Shown: one piece after another, positions 23,600 to 35,359 of the stretch | How positions within the stretch are numbered: position 1 is the stretch's first letter | How the letters are laid out: each line of letters begins with the position of its first letter | Assembly: GCA_965153455.1 (NCBI GenBank) | Contig: OZ234499.1 | Location: forward strand, 9,668,271 to 9,732,270 | Length of the DNA: 64,000 nt | DNA from: Sphagnum compactum | Lineage: Eukaryota; Bryophyta; Sphagnopsida; Sphagnales | Direction: 5' to 3' | Position numbers and translations under genes: made by a program | Notes under the pieces: generated by a model | Told to the model about the DNA's origin: nothing | Seen by the model: the letters and a program-made list of their open reading frames with translations, nothing else | Database searches by the model: none

Positions 23600-26500
23600 T
23601 AGGTGAGGTTTGAATTAAATTCCAATGGCAATTGTTTAAGGTTCTATTTCCACGATGACATGTATTGACTTAAGCTTAGTGGTATTTTGCTAAGGAAATT
23701 ATGGCATTAAGTTTGATTTAAAAAATTTAGGAATTTTTACTTTATAGTGCACCTTGTTTGAAGGTTGACCATTATGTTTGAGTCTTAGTTTGAATGTCTA
23801 TCATATAAATGTCCAAAAATGATGTTATTCATGATCAAATAATTTCCAACCACACAATTTGTCAGGGAAACCATGCACATGCCCAAACTATTTATGTTGT
23901 TTTATACATTGTGTCAATGTGTATAACAATAAGGTGGCATAAAAATCAGCTCCTAAGCATCCTCAAAACAATGCAAATTTGTTGCCATCTAGACACACCA
24001 ACCACTTAACAAACATTAAAATCACCCCTGCTTCTTTAAGTGTCTTCAACCTTTACACATGTTCTTTGAACTCTTAGGGGCTTGTGGCCCCTTTGCACAA
24101 TCAACACTAACCATATTCATAGTGTTGTGTAGTAAACAACCAATCCTCTTGCCATGACCCCACCCCATGAACTAATGGGGGTTCGATTAGGATCTTTTGT
24201 GTGTACCATCTCATTAACAATTGTGCAATCATTGCCACCTTTTAAGTCAATTCCCACAATTGGATGATAAGGTTATATATACCTTTAGCTATTATCACTC
24301 ACCCAAAGCTTAAACATCAACCTCCTCATAGTGTAGATATAGATTTTTTTGAGCATCAATTATATTGCTTTAGTACTTTTTGTTGGCATGTACAAGACAA
24401 TGTCATGTGTTTACCATCAAACTTGCAAAATGGGTAAATAACACTTTTATAGAACTGTAATCACTAAGTCATGAAATAATGAACCATGTTTAAAGAAATA
24501 CCATGTCTTACCATTAAATTAACACTTGGTGTTTGGCCTTTCACTCATAAGGCCAAGTACATGGCTATGTTGTGCACAGTGGCATATCCACACTCCCAAC
24601 CCCCAACATGTGTAACACATGGAACAACAATAGGTGGGATTTGAACCCACTCATGGAATGTTGGGTTGTTGAGATTCTCACCCTCAAAAGTTATCAAGCT
24701 CCTTAACCCATTTGAGCACAAGCAAGTTACAAAAGGTTAAGTGTTGAACATTAGACAATGAATAAAGACAATATATGTTTTGAACTTTTGCACAATTATC
24801 ACTCCAATGTTGTTGTGCACATGGTATGGAATGATAATAATGCCATATTCCATATCATCACAACCATATGTCAAGTAGGCTTTCACCCATTGCATCACCA
24901 CCTTGGCATTTGTTGCCCCTTAAGAAATATCATTTCTAGGAAGGCTAATGTTCAATGATTGAGTTAAAAAGCTTGATGCCACAAAGATATTACATTGGAT
25001 GTTTGAGGATAGACCAAAGAACTTGTTGAAATTTAAAAGGTCAACAAATTGTGTCTAAAAACCACACATGATGTTGCTAATATCGTGTAAGCTCTTCATC
25101 TCCAATACTTTGTGATGCACATTTGTAGAACACTACTTGACTAGCACTTGGAACTAATGAAGACAAACATTTGTGCCAATGAATAAATGTGTACTTGGGT
25201 ACATTAGTACATTGTGATATTTCAATAATTAGAAAAGACACTAGCTGGATGTTTTAGGTTACATATGACCCTTTAACGACATGGCTTGGTTTTATGGAAA
25301 ATGCATTGAATGTTGTGGATCATCTCTTGCACCCTACAAAATGCAAGTGAAAAAATGTCTAGCTTTATAGCAATTGCATAACCTAAACATTGTTAGATGT
25401 TGGGAGGGTGGTAATTATTTAGAGCTCTTAACAAAGTTTGAAACCTCAACCTCATTGGCTTCAATGTGACCCTTAAAATGATATAAAAGATTATGTGAAC
25501 AATCCATGGTGGGGGTATGATCATCATATGACAATACACTAATGATTGGCATGGGCTCTTCAACCCCAACAACTTATTGGGAACATGTTGTAAACAACTA
25601 AAGCACTTGTGGTTACAAATGAAACACTTGAGGTTGTGGTGGACCCCCATAAATGGGTAGCATTGTCAAAGCATTAAATTGAACTTGTTCATCTTCAATT
25701 TTTATAATGTGTTGCAACTCTTAAAAGGCTTTCATAATCTTCCTTTCATAATTCTTGTCACCACACCATCATCCCACCATTATCGAATTTGAGAGATTCA
25801 TCAATAAAATTTTCATTGAAACTACTTGCCTAAATGATTGGAATGATTATTTTACAATTTCAACATAAATTGAATTTGGTCTCATTTGCTTTGGTAAGTT
25901 GGTTTTGAACTTGTTTTCTTTCAGTTTAACATATTCACATCAAATTAAATGTTATGTGAATAGATTTAACGTGCAATGTTTTTCATTTCAAGCTAAAAGA
26001 AAAATGGCAAAAATGGTGACAACATGTGGGGGCTTCTCCAAAAAGAAGGTTTTTAATTTTCTTTAGAGGTAAGTTGTTCTAACAAGGGGTTTCATTTGAG
26101 GGTAATGTTAGAAATTTTTGTTGATAAAAAACTAATGGTGACTACTTGAATTGAATCTTCAAAATCAATGGCTATTTAAATGAAGGTTCCATCATTGTTG
26201 TGGCTATCCATTAATTATAAGGGCAAGTTATGTGGCGACATAACACAAATGTCAACTCAAACATGGAGGCCATATGTAAATATGATTTTCAAAGTGCAAT
26301 TCAAGCTTCAACCTTCAAGGTTGTACATACAATTTTTGGGGTTGATCAATGATTCAATAGAGAAAAAAGAATTGTTAGAACGTAGGGTTCGAAGGTTGTG
26401 TCGTGCACAAAATAGGTGTTTTGGGGGACAGAGATTCATCAACGGGTTTTTCATCAAACAAAAAATTACTGCTTGAAGCATATTGTGATATAATTGACCC

Positions 26501-27540
26501 TAATGATGTACTGTTTGTGTTGTGTTGGACATGAGATGGTGTATTGTTGGCAAAGAAAGGCGGGGGAGAAGGATCCACCTTCAAATGGTTACGTCTCACA
26601 AGCTGCAGCAATTGTTGCTCTCAGTCCCCATCCTCTTGTTGTGCACTGGAAGAAATTCTGCTGCGCCAAGGTTCAGCCTTTCAAGAAGACAAGGTGATCC
26701 CTGTAAGCCTATTTAAAGTCAACAACACCAAACCACTACAGCCAAGTTTAGCCTTTCAAGAACACAGCATGATTGTTACAAGCATACATGAAATCAAGAA
26801 TGCTAACCACTACAGACAAAAGACAATTCACTGGCAACAACTCAAGTGCCAAATCTCACATTGAAGGCCTGAACCACAGGCATTAAGAAAACATTTGAGG
26901 TGCTGTCCACCTGTCACCCACTTCATGTTTCCATTGCAAACACCAACAGAGAATTAGTGGAAAAGTCCAGGACTGCAAATATTTTCCAAATGTGTGTGTT
27001 CCAGCTGAAAATTCAAAAAAGATGGGGTGACCTATGACCTTCAAAGTGCAGTCAACCAACAGACATGCTATGATATGAATCAAATCAGACCTTTGCAAGA
27101 CCTTCCACTTGAACAGCCTAGAATGCAGAGTACAAAACTGAATGACTTGCTCAAATGAGTGCAGCTCATGTAGACCAAGGTTTATTCCAGGTGCTGCAAC
27201 AGCAGCTGCAAGCTAATGTTGTGCTTGCATATGGAGTTTGCACCATGAAGGTACATGCTCCGCAGAACTCTGAGCAAACACCAAAAACTTTGCCACAGCT
27301 GCTTTCCTATACTAAGACTAGGGGTGATGATGAATCGCTTGACCACCAATTTATGAGGCCTGGAAATTCTAGGCACCCAATCCATGCTATTAAGTCATCA
27401 CATCCTGTTCCTTTCCCACAATGCTACAGGCTCTCCTTGAAAACAGAAAATGTCAATGAATGATGGCTATCTGTGATCATCTCTGAGATTGGTGATGAGA
27501 CACATCACCTTTCCCAGCTTGTCTAAATAATGGAGACTGC
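23600..27540. other. Spacer, with possible 3' region of the SNF4-like gene at the right end
   Basis: No supported gene apart from the SINE-like block at 24631-24720. From about 26.5 kb the sequence becomes less AT-rich. The part next to 27549 probably includes the 3' untranslated region of the SNF4-like gene. Confidence 0.5.
24631..24720 (-). mobile_element. Possible tRNA-derived SINE head
   Basis: On the minus strand, GCTCAAATGGGTTAAGGAGC resembles the D-arm/A-box region of a class II tRNA. About 50 nt further, GTGGGTTCAAATCCCACC is a good T-arm/B-box with a five-base stem. The rest does not fold into a clean tRNA and there is no convincing acceptor stem, so this is more likely the head of a SINE or an old tRNA pseudogene. 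The body would extend to lower coordinates, about 24500. Confidence 0.5.
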
Positions 27541-27548
27541 AAATTAAG

Positions 27549-30500
27549 CTATGCAAGCAAGAAGTGAAATATATCCCGCAAGGTGATGATCCCTTCCACT
27601 TGTCTGCTGCCTGCCTCAATACATATCAGTCGCCGAACTCCTGTACCCAGAATTCCAGAAAGTCATTACAACAAATGAGAGTACTTCATTGTACTTTGAA
27701 ATCAGCATGCACATCTCCTTGTCAACAACCTACAATGACTGGATTTTCACAAAAAGGGATCCAGAGACTTTTCAGAGAACACTTTTAACATGCAAATAAC
27801 ATTGCTGACTTCACAATTGCACTATATTCTGGTGGTCAACTCTACTGAAGCTCTAGCGAAAAGCTAACTGGGGAATGTGCACATTTGGGCAGTCCACTAC
27901 ACAGGGGGGTAAATAAAGTACCGGGAAGGGCTAGTCGCTCAATGACATATCGAAGGGAATCTGAACGCAGACACATCATGTAGCGACTACTGCTGCTGGA
28001 TCCAGATCCTGTCCAATCCTGAGCAGCACCTATTTGTAGTGCCTGTCATCCATCCAATCCCAATGAATCCAAATGCTAATCTGAAATCAACTGGATAGTT
28101 TCTGCCAAAACTATCAAAGCACAAGGTGGACATTCTTAAGCAAGCCAACCATTAAGAAAGAGGTTCTGAAAAGTCTGAATGTAGAATATAAGGTAAACAT
28201 AACTATGAGATTGCAGAATAAACTCTACAACAACACTTGGGTGTGGATTAAGTGAAAATAATCTACTAAAAATATTGGTCAAACATTTATACAAAAATCT
28301 GCAAGTTTCTGTTCCATTTTTGAAAGTAACAGGAAGACTCAGTCATGATGTCAGCTAGCAATAAAGAGGTACGGCCACTGAAGAGAAGTCAATAGTATCC
28401 TCATTCATGCTGCAATGGGCTTGTGAGGGGTAAGCATTTTAATTTGCCTCTGGAAGAAAAATAAGAACAAAGATATGCAAATCACAAAAGTCACAACTGA
28501 AAATATCACAAGAGTGACAAGACCTGATTGACAGTCAAGTCATTGAGCTGTGGAAGCATATGTGTGCGGTCCCTTGCCAAAGCTGTGATGTCTCTGTTTA
28601 CAGGTGAGCACAGAAAGCACATCATGGACACAGTCAATATGCAGCTATTGCCTGTAGGTCTCCAGTTCCTCAAAATCAGGTGGCAACATATGACTGAAGT
28701 GCAGACTATCCAATTTGCACCAAACCTATGATCTGAATCCCAGTACACTAAGTTTACACAGTTCACACATAGCTGTTCTCATAAGGCCCTCACCCTTATG
28801 GCCATAGACCCCATATCTATTTCTTGGTCTCCAATTGGCAGAGGTGCAGTGGAAGAATGGGCAACAAAGCCAGCCACTAAAATAACCACAGAGACCGACA
28901 TTGACAAACACACACACACACATATATATATGCTGGTGATTTCTCCTGTACCAGCAATATAGACCAACCTTGTGAGTGTCATTCACAAAGTATCAGATCA
29001 TTCCCTTCATCATGAATAGCAGTAACTAGCTGCCATTACCCCCACTGACATTGTCAGCTCCCTACAGTGGTGTAGCTCAGTGTATAAACTGCTCAAAATT
29101 TCAGGCAGACACTAATACATGTCCTGAGTTTCTGTTGCATTTTTGGAAGCAAAGGGAATAGCTAGCAGTCAAAAGACATAGCCCAAAAAACAACTCAACA
29201 GAATTCATTCAAGCTGCTTGTAGTGTACTCTGTGTATGATGGAAGCACAGCCACTGCTATGTAAATAAAGTGATGGGACCTCAGAAACTGTATAAAATAG
29301 TCAAGATGGCTTGAGGGCACAAACCCAGGAAATGGACATGTAACCACATTCTGTGGAGGGCACACACAGCCCACAACAAGCTGTGCACATTCTGCAGCTC
29401 TCTACTCAAGAGTACCACTTCACAGTGCATATGTCTGGAACCCAGCTACAAAGAAAGAAATTTTCTGAGGATTGCACATCACCGAATTTTGACAATTTAA
29501 ATCCAAAGTTAGAAGCTTGGCATCCCTCTGAAGGGAACTCTGATACACCAGATAGAACTGCTCAGAGCACTAGCTTTTTCTTTCTAGCATGTTTAGAGAT
29601 AGATTTAACACTTCACTGCACAGAAGCAAAGGATCACAAGGATGACAAGAAAGAATGCTCTGAGCTTGCAGCAATTTCTAGCACACCTGCTCTAACTCAT
29701 TGCTGATGGTAGATATTTCTGCTCCTACTGCAGTAAGAGAAAGATACATAACACTTTGGCACAGTCAAACAGGAGGACAGCTACCTGCGGGCATACACAT
29801 CTTGAAACACACCATTCTCGTCAACAATAGGAAGCGCACTCACCCTAGCTGCAGAGTACCACACGATGGATTTAGTTTCTTCCCAATTGATCATATCTAT
29901 AACACTGCAGAGAAAACCCCGCAAATAACACTTTGGAGGTCGCAATTAGGTCAGTTCCAGCCCAAGACAAATGCAAAAAAGAAGTGCAGTCCTAACATTG
30001 CGAGTGTCACAATGCCGGTCATTCATATGCTTCTAATTCTTTGCGACCCGTAGTGCTAAAATAAGCTCTAAAACTAGGACCGCAACTATCTACTGACAAA
30101 CCTTCAATGAGAACTGCAAGTGCTTGACTGAGGCGTTCATCCCCACGAAGGATTCGAAGGGCTCGACTGCCTAGCTCTGCAATCCCAGGAACCCAAGTGC
30201 CTACACGTAGTGTACCAATAGGCTGAGACAAAAGAGGAACAGAGGCTGGTACATGGCGAAAATGTCTGCATATACCTGCACTTGCTTTCACACAATTATA
30301 TGTCAATGACTTCATCTGTCTCAACTTTGAGAGTTCCAGATCAAACAGTAACTTGTGAACAGAACTACAATATAGATTTATTCAACCAATATTTAAAGAC
30401 ATTAATCTCCCACAGATACACTACTTGAGACAATGGAGGAAGGCAGCAAATTGAATGGAGCATACATTTCAGTACATCAGAAAGGCAAGCCAGATGTAAG

Positions 30501-33500
30501 AGCTCAGGCACCAAGGCATGAGCTGGATAGTATAAAATTGGCAGCTGTGCTATGTCTCGACTCAGGAGCTCATCAACCACATGCCTCAGAGTGTCATCTG
30601 GTCCCACCTGCCATCACTTTTCTGCTTAGGTCACATTTCTCTATTCACTTTTGCTCACCCATCTCTTGTCCCACAACATTTAACATAATACTTGAAGTCC
30701 ACTCTCATGCTTTAAGAAACTACTCCCCATAGATCCTGCAGATTTGATTAGCTGAGAGATATTGGCAAGCATTATCTGGAGATGCTCTTGGAAAAAACTC
30801 AGTTGTAATCTTGTGGCTATAATGACATTGTCAGTTTGGACATGACAACACACATGCATATCAGAGAGGAAAAAACATAACACTGCTGCAACCTTGTGGC
30901 CTAACCGTGCAAGCAGATTTCCAGTATGAGAAAACCAGAGTTAGGCCTAAATGAGAATTGTGATCCTGGTTCTGAACCAGTGAACTAGAACAATAGCAGA
31001 CAAATACACTCACAGAGACAAGAGAGTGTCGAGTAGTTGCAACAAGGCCCTGCTTCTCCTCCTTCCATTCTGCAATTGTATGTGTTTCCAACTCCTCTTC
31101 AGGGAATACAGCTCCATTGCTCTCCAGCTATTTCCCATCCCCACAACCACCTTCACTTTCACCAAACATGCACCCTAGATACCATATGGACATGCAAAGC
31201 CTGCTATAAGTCATGCATTAAAGTATTCCTCCTAGAGTGAAAAATGCCTACATGACATGCATCTGCAGATCCCAGGAAGATGACAAAAGCAACATATCCT
31301 TCTCATGCAGCAGGGAGAATGGTGAGACTATCAGACACAAAAACCTGCTGTAATATAGTGATGAAGTCAGAGGCTGTGAGCATGCCAACAAACTGCTGGG
31401 CTGCTGCATCCCACAGTGGGGCTGCAGGTATTCCCTGCAAAATTCACCCATGAGCTGATGAACAATTTCAAAGTCACAGTACTGCCAACAGAATGGTGAG
31501 AACGTCAGCACGCATACTCTACCTTATGACCTAACAAAGGTGTGATGGACAATTGTAGGAGCACAGTCAAGAAACCTAGTGGAATGAAATGGAACTGCAG
31601 AAATTGCTGGTACCTGTTCATACAGTGCATGAAAGGCTTGCTTCACAGGTAAAGTCACATCCAATGCAACAACCTGACCACACAACAGGCTTTCTGTCAG
31701 AACTCATAGTTTGCAACTGAGGCAATCACTCCCAACAAAAAGCTAAACTGAATCTTATCCACAGCTCCCTTTGTCACCCACCTTCTATTATTCTGGATTT
31801 TTATCTCAGTGATCTGGTCATCAACATGGGATAACCCCAACAGAATGGGTGGAAGAGAGAGCTAAACACACCTTGCCAGATTCTGGCAACAATTCATAGG
31901 CTGAGTGATGAAGCAGGAAGTCCATTATGTTCTTTTTTGAGGCCTCTGCCTCTGCAGCAGTGACAATAGTGGCACCAGATTCTGCCATCAGAGCTCTACT
32001 AAGATGATGCTGCTGTTGTTGTTGATGATGGTGGTGGTGATGATGATGCTCCTCTGCTCCTGATCCCTGCGTCAGTGATTTATCACAAGGATGTGCATAA
32101 ATTAGAAGCATCTCACAGATGCAAACCCTGGAGATAGTATTGAACAAATGCATATATACAGGCTACCCAAGCATATAGATGTAAAAAGGTATTGTGGTAG
32201 TATCAGGTTCAAAGACAGAATAGTTACAATGTGGTGGAGCATATCATGGTCAACATCCATTGTGGCACCTAGAGTAACAGGGTCAGAGGTGGGAGGGAGT
32301 ATATGGTGGGGCTGCTTGGTGACCAGTAGCCAGTTGTTAACATTGCCATTTGTGTCCACCATATGTGCCTGCTGCTCATCATGTCTCCATTCCCCATCTA
32401 CAATAAACTTGTACTGCACCATTCCCCGAATTCACTTTGTGTTCAAAATCAATCTTAGTAAACATTTGAACTGCTGGACACAAAAATACACTCTCGCAGT
32501 GCGGCGTTGAAGAATCATTGCAGACAGAGTGCAAAAAATGATGGCCCATACCTGGTGATAACCTGGAGAAAGGCTGCATATAACCTGGAACACAGATGAT
32601 GACCCTTCAACTGGTGACAAGGGCAATGTCTCCTGCCATCTGTATTCCCCAAACCTGACCCAATGAATTTGTGCCATAGGAACATCCAGCACATTCATTG
32701 CTGTTCCAACTAACGAACTGGAGCTCCAGCTCTATCAGTTCAGGAAGGATCATCACAATTCAATCCAACAACCCTAAGGCCAAATCAACATGCAAGAGGC
32801 CACCAACAGCTCCAATGCACAGCTGCAACAATCACTGGAGTGTGACAGCAACATCTTAGCCAATATAGTTGCCATGTTGTTGGCTAAAATGTTCCTTCTC
32901 CAGGGGGTAGAGGAACTATCATGCACAACAATTTTGATATCCAATCAACCCATAATGATTTTTCCACACTTTCCACACCTTCTGGTCCTGTGACCAATTG
33001 AAAAAGGATAAAGTTTGGCACTGCTGCCCTCAACATCCGGTATGGATACTATCTTCTTGACATTCAAACTCCTTTGAAGAGATTTGGTCTTGCAGTTGTT
33101 GTCTTGGCTAAAGTTTGGCACTTCTGCTATCACCCTCCAGAATAAGTGTTTATCTTCTTGATTTTAACTTCCTTGACAAGCTTCCGATATGCTGTCATTT
33201 TCTTGTTGTGTGTTGTTAGATCTTCTCACATTCTGGTGATTGAGCTGTGGCCTATGTATGCAGGGGGAAAGTGGGTGAGGTGTGTTTGGGGGGGGGGGGG
33301 GGGGGGGGGGGTTCCGTGATCAGAAAACACACAGGAGTGACAGAATGCATCGAAGCTAAAGAATATTCCCAGGGTGCCAGAAACCAGAGCCCTAGAGCCC
33401 AAAAATAGATCGAACTAAAAAGAATGACGAAAAGCTCTTAGCATCTACTACTTCATATCTGAAAACAATGCGATGCTGTTTGCACAAAGGAAGAACTAGG

Positions 33501-33710
33501 AGCAATTCCTAACCTTTTTTTTTCCCCCAAGAAGTATGTAAAAAAAGAGAGTGATTCCAAGAAGCCAAAAAGAAGATTAAATTTGTTTTTTAAAAACCTT
33601 GTGAAGTCGCCACAAAGATAAACGCGTCGACCACCATGAGGCCATACGAAGCGAGTAGGCACTAGCCCTGTTGTTCCCACACCTGCTCCTGATGAGCCCT
33701 CACCGAACAT
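27549..33710 (-). CDS. SNF4: SnRK1 regulatory subunit beta-gamma (SNF4/AMPK-gamma-like, CBM plus CBS domains)
   Basis: Coding exons on the minus strand: 33710-33598, 32639-32552, 32413-32228, 32066-31872, 31673-31614, 31434-31345, 31127-31014, 30607-30466, 30275-30102, 29848-29785, 28593-28524, 28042-27922, 27640-27549. All phases match, giving 502 residues. The start is the conserved MFG; an in-frame Met two codons upstream (33716) is possible. The N-terminal carbohydrate-binding module reads [20 protein letters not shown], then SPGYHQ and [16 protein letters not shown] repeats follow: [67 protein letters not shown], and the terminal [17 protein letters not shown]. This subunit fuses beta- and gamma-type functions and joins the catalytic SnRK1 kinase to form the plant energy sensor. 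A tract of eight His, five Gln and two His (residues 136-150) lies between the CBM and CBS parts. Confidence 0.94.
32010..32054 (-). repeat. In-frame CAT/CAC-CAA/CAG codon tract
   Basis: Fifteen consecutive His and Gln codons near the start of the fourth exon of the SNF4-like gene. CAT, CAC, CAA and CAG are mixed, so the tract is not a pure trinucleotide run. It sits in the linker after the carbohydrate-binding module. Confidence 0.9.
33288..33311. repeat. Homopolymer G(24) in intron 1 of the SNF4-like gene
   Basis: A run of 24 G in the first intron, which spans 32640-33597. On the transcribed minus strand it reads as C(24). Confidence 0.95.
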
Positions 33711-34166
33711 CTGCATCCAGCTCCTCCCCCTACCCCCCCTCCCCTTCCCACCCCTCCTCCGGAGCGCAAGTACCCAAAGCTCCGCACACACTCATAGACA
33801 CGCACTCTCTCTCTCCACCCCCCACCACCTCCCACTCAATCCCTGTCTAACATGGCTTCTCTTCTCACAGCCCTAAACATATTTCCCTTCAAACCCGACT
33901 CCCCTCCCCCCCCCCGCCCTCGTCCCTTTCCCTTTCAACTCCTTAATGACTCCCTCTTCAACCGCAAAGCGAATCTTCAAGCTCGTTTAACCTTTTTCCG
34001 AATCCAAGCTCTTTCTCCTCCTCACATATCCATCTATTCCCAGAACCAAAACCAAACCAAACCAAACCAAGAAACAAAAAAAGCCCCCTGACAACAAGGC
34101 ACAAATGCGACGCAAAAAAAAAAAAAAAAAGAAGACAAAAACTCGCAAGAGACCTGCTTATGTACG

Positions 34167-34197
<31 letters not shown>

Positions 34198-34640
34198 TTC
34201 TCCACAGCTCACGGCGTGCTTTGAAAAAGCACTCAAAAGACTCCCAACTTCGAAGTCCTACTGATCTGTCGACCACCGCAAACAGAAAAACCAATTTTGG
34301 ATTGCCAAAACCAGCGACGATCTTGTGCAGCAAAATCCGCGAAGCGCAAAAAAAAAAAAAAAAAAGAAAAAAAAAGAACAAAAAAAACACACCAAACCCT
34401 AACGTGTGTGGCCTTCTCTTTTTCGTTTCTTCTTCCGCTTCGCAAAAGCCTAGTATATAGACACCTAGACCCCCTAGGCGGTACCCTAGATCCCTGCCCC
34501 CTAGACATGGGGCAAAGTAGGTAGTCTACAATATAGGTAAATATAGGTACTAGGTTCAATTTTTAAAACCTTGTACTAGTCTATTGTACGAGACACTAGG
34601 TATCTAGACCCTACTCTATACCTAATCAGAATAACCACTT
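33711..34640. other. Presumed promoter and leader of the SNF4-like gene
   Basis: Pyrimidine-rich on the plus strand and purine-rich on the transcribed strand, with a (CT)n run at 34167-34194 and poly-A runs near 34114-34130 and 34349-34365. A plus-strand frame at 33852-34091 starts MASLLTALNIFPF and could suggest a transit peptide, but it has no continuation, so I do not call a divergent gene. Confidence 0.45.
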
Positions 34641-34685
34641 CAGAATACGTATTTCTACTTGTTACGAAGTACATGTACACCCCAC

Positions 34686-34860
34686 GACTTTACGTAGAGT
34701 TGTTGTACAATTACCTCTACTTCTTTTCAATACGGCGTACAATAAAATTTATACACCATGCATGACTTAGCGCAGAGTTGTACTAATACTGCTACTTCTT
34801 TTAAATACGGCGTATAATTAATTTATACGCCCTGACTTACCGTAGAATTGTACTCTAGAT
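34686..34860 (+). repeat. Short tandem repeat, unit 70-78 bp, about 2.3 copies
   Basis: Units begin with GACTT at 34686, 34764 and 34834. Copies share GTAGAGTTGT-like sequence, CTACTTCTTTT and ATACGGCGTA followed by TTTATAC. The third copy is cut off after about 25 bp. Confidence 0.8.
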
Positions 34861-35303
34861 GCGTATTTGTGTTATTTCTACGGTGCTCAGTCTACAGAGC
34901 ACGCACGTGTTAGCACGCAAATAGAAGTTAAGTTACTCTAGTTACCACTACTTTCTAGGGTAGTTAATTGTGGTAAATTAAAAAAATATATATATATATT
35001 TTTAACCGTGGCATTTAAAGTTTTGTTTGACCTTGGATACTGCAGTAAATATAATGAAGTAAATAAAGTAAATGAGTAAGTTTAGGTAAGTAAAAAGTCA
35101 TGTAAGTTTTACGTAAGTAAAAAGGCTAGTAATAAAAGTAGAGTAAGTTAAAGCAAGTAAATATTAACAGTGAAGTAACTTAAGGTAATAAATAAGTAGC
35201 CTGAGTAAGTGGGTAGTGTGAACCTAGAAGACTTTTTTGCAGACTCTTTCAAGGGCTCACAAATTTACACGTCGATATCAAATTTATTATTTATTACTGA
35301 GGG

Positions 35304-35353
35304 AAAAAAAAAAAAGCCTTAAAGGTGGTGACTGAGTTAAGGCTTTTTTTTTT
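35304..35353. repeat. Perfect 17-bp hairpin with A/T flanks
   Basis: A10-GCCTTAA on the left (within 35304-35322) is perfectly complementary to TTAAGGC-T10 at 35337-35353, with a 14-nt loop. It looks like a bacterial intrinsic terminator but lies in plant spacer DNA. It may be a foldback remnant or a cut-down element between A and T tails. Confidence 0.85.
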
Positions 35354-35359
35354 GTTTAA

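Noticed and set aside
24171-24196. GGGTTCGATTAGG as a tRNA T-arm
   Set aside because: No complementary stem and no D-arm or acceptor stem at the required spacing.
33852-34091. Plus-strand frame starting MASLLTALNIFPF, reminiscent of a transit peptide, divergent from the SNF4-like gene
   Set aside because: No downstream exon continues it, its composition is Pro/Asn/Lys-rich simple sequence, and it lies in the presumed promoter and leader of the opposite gene.
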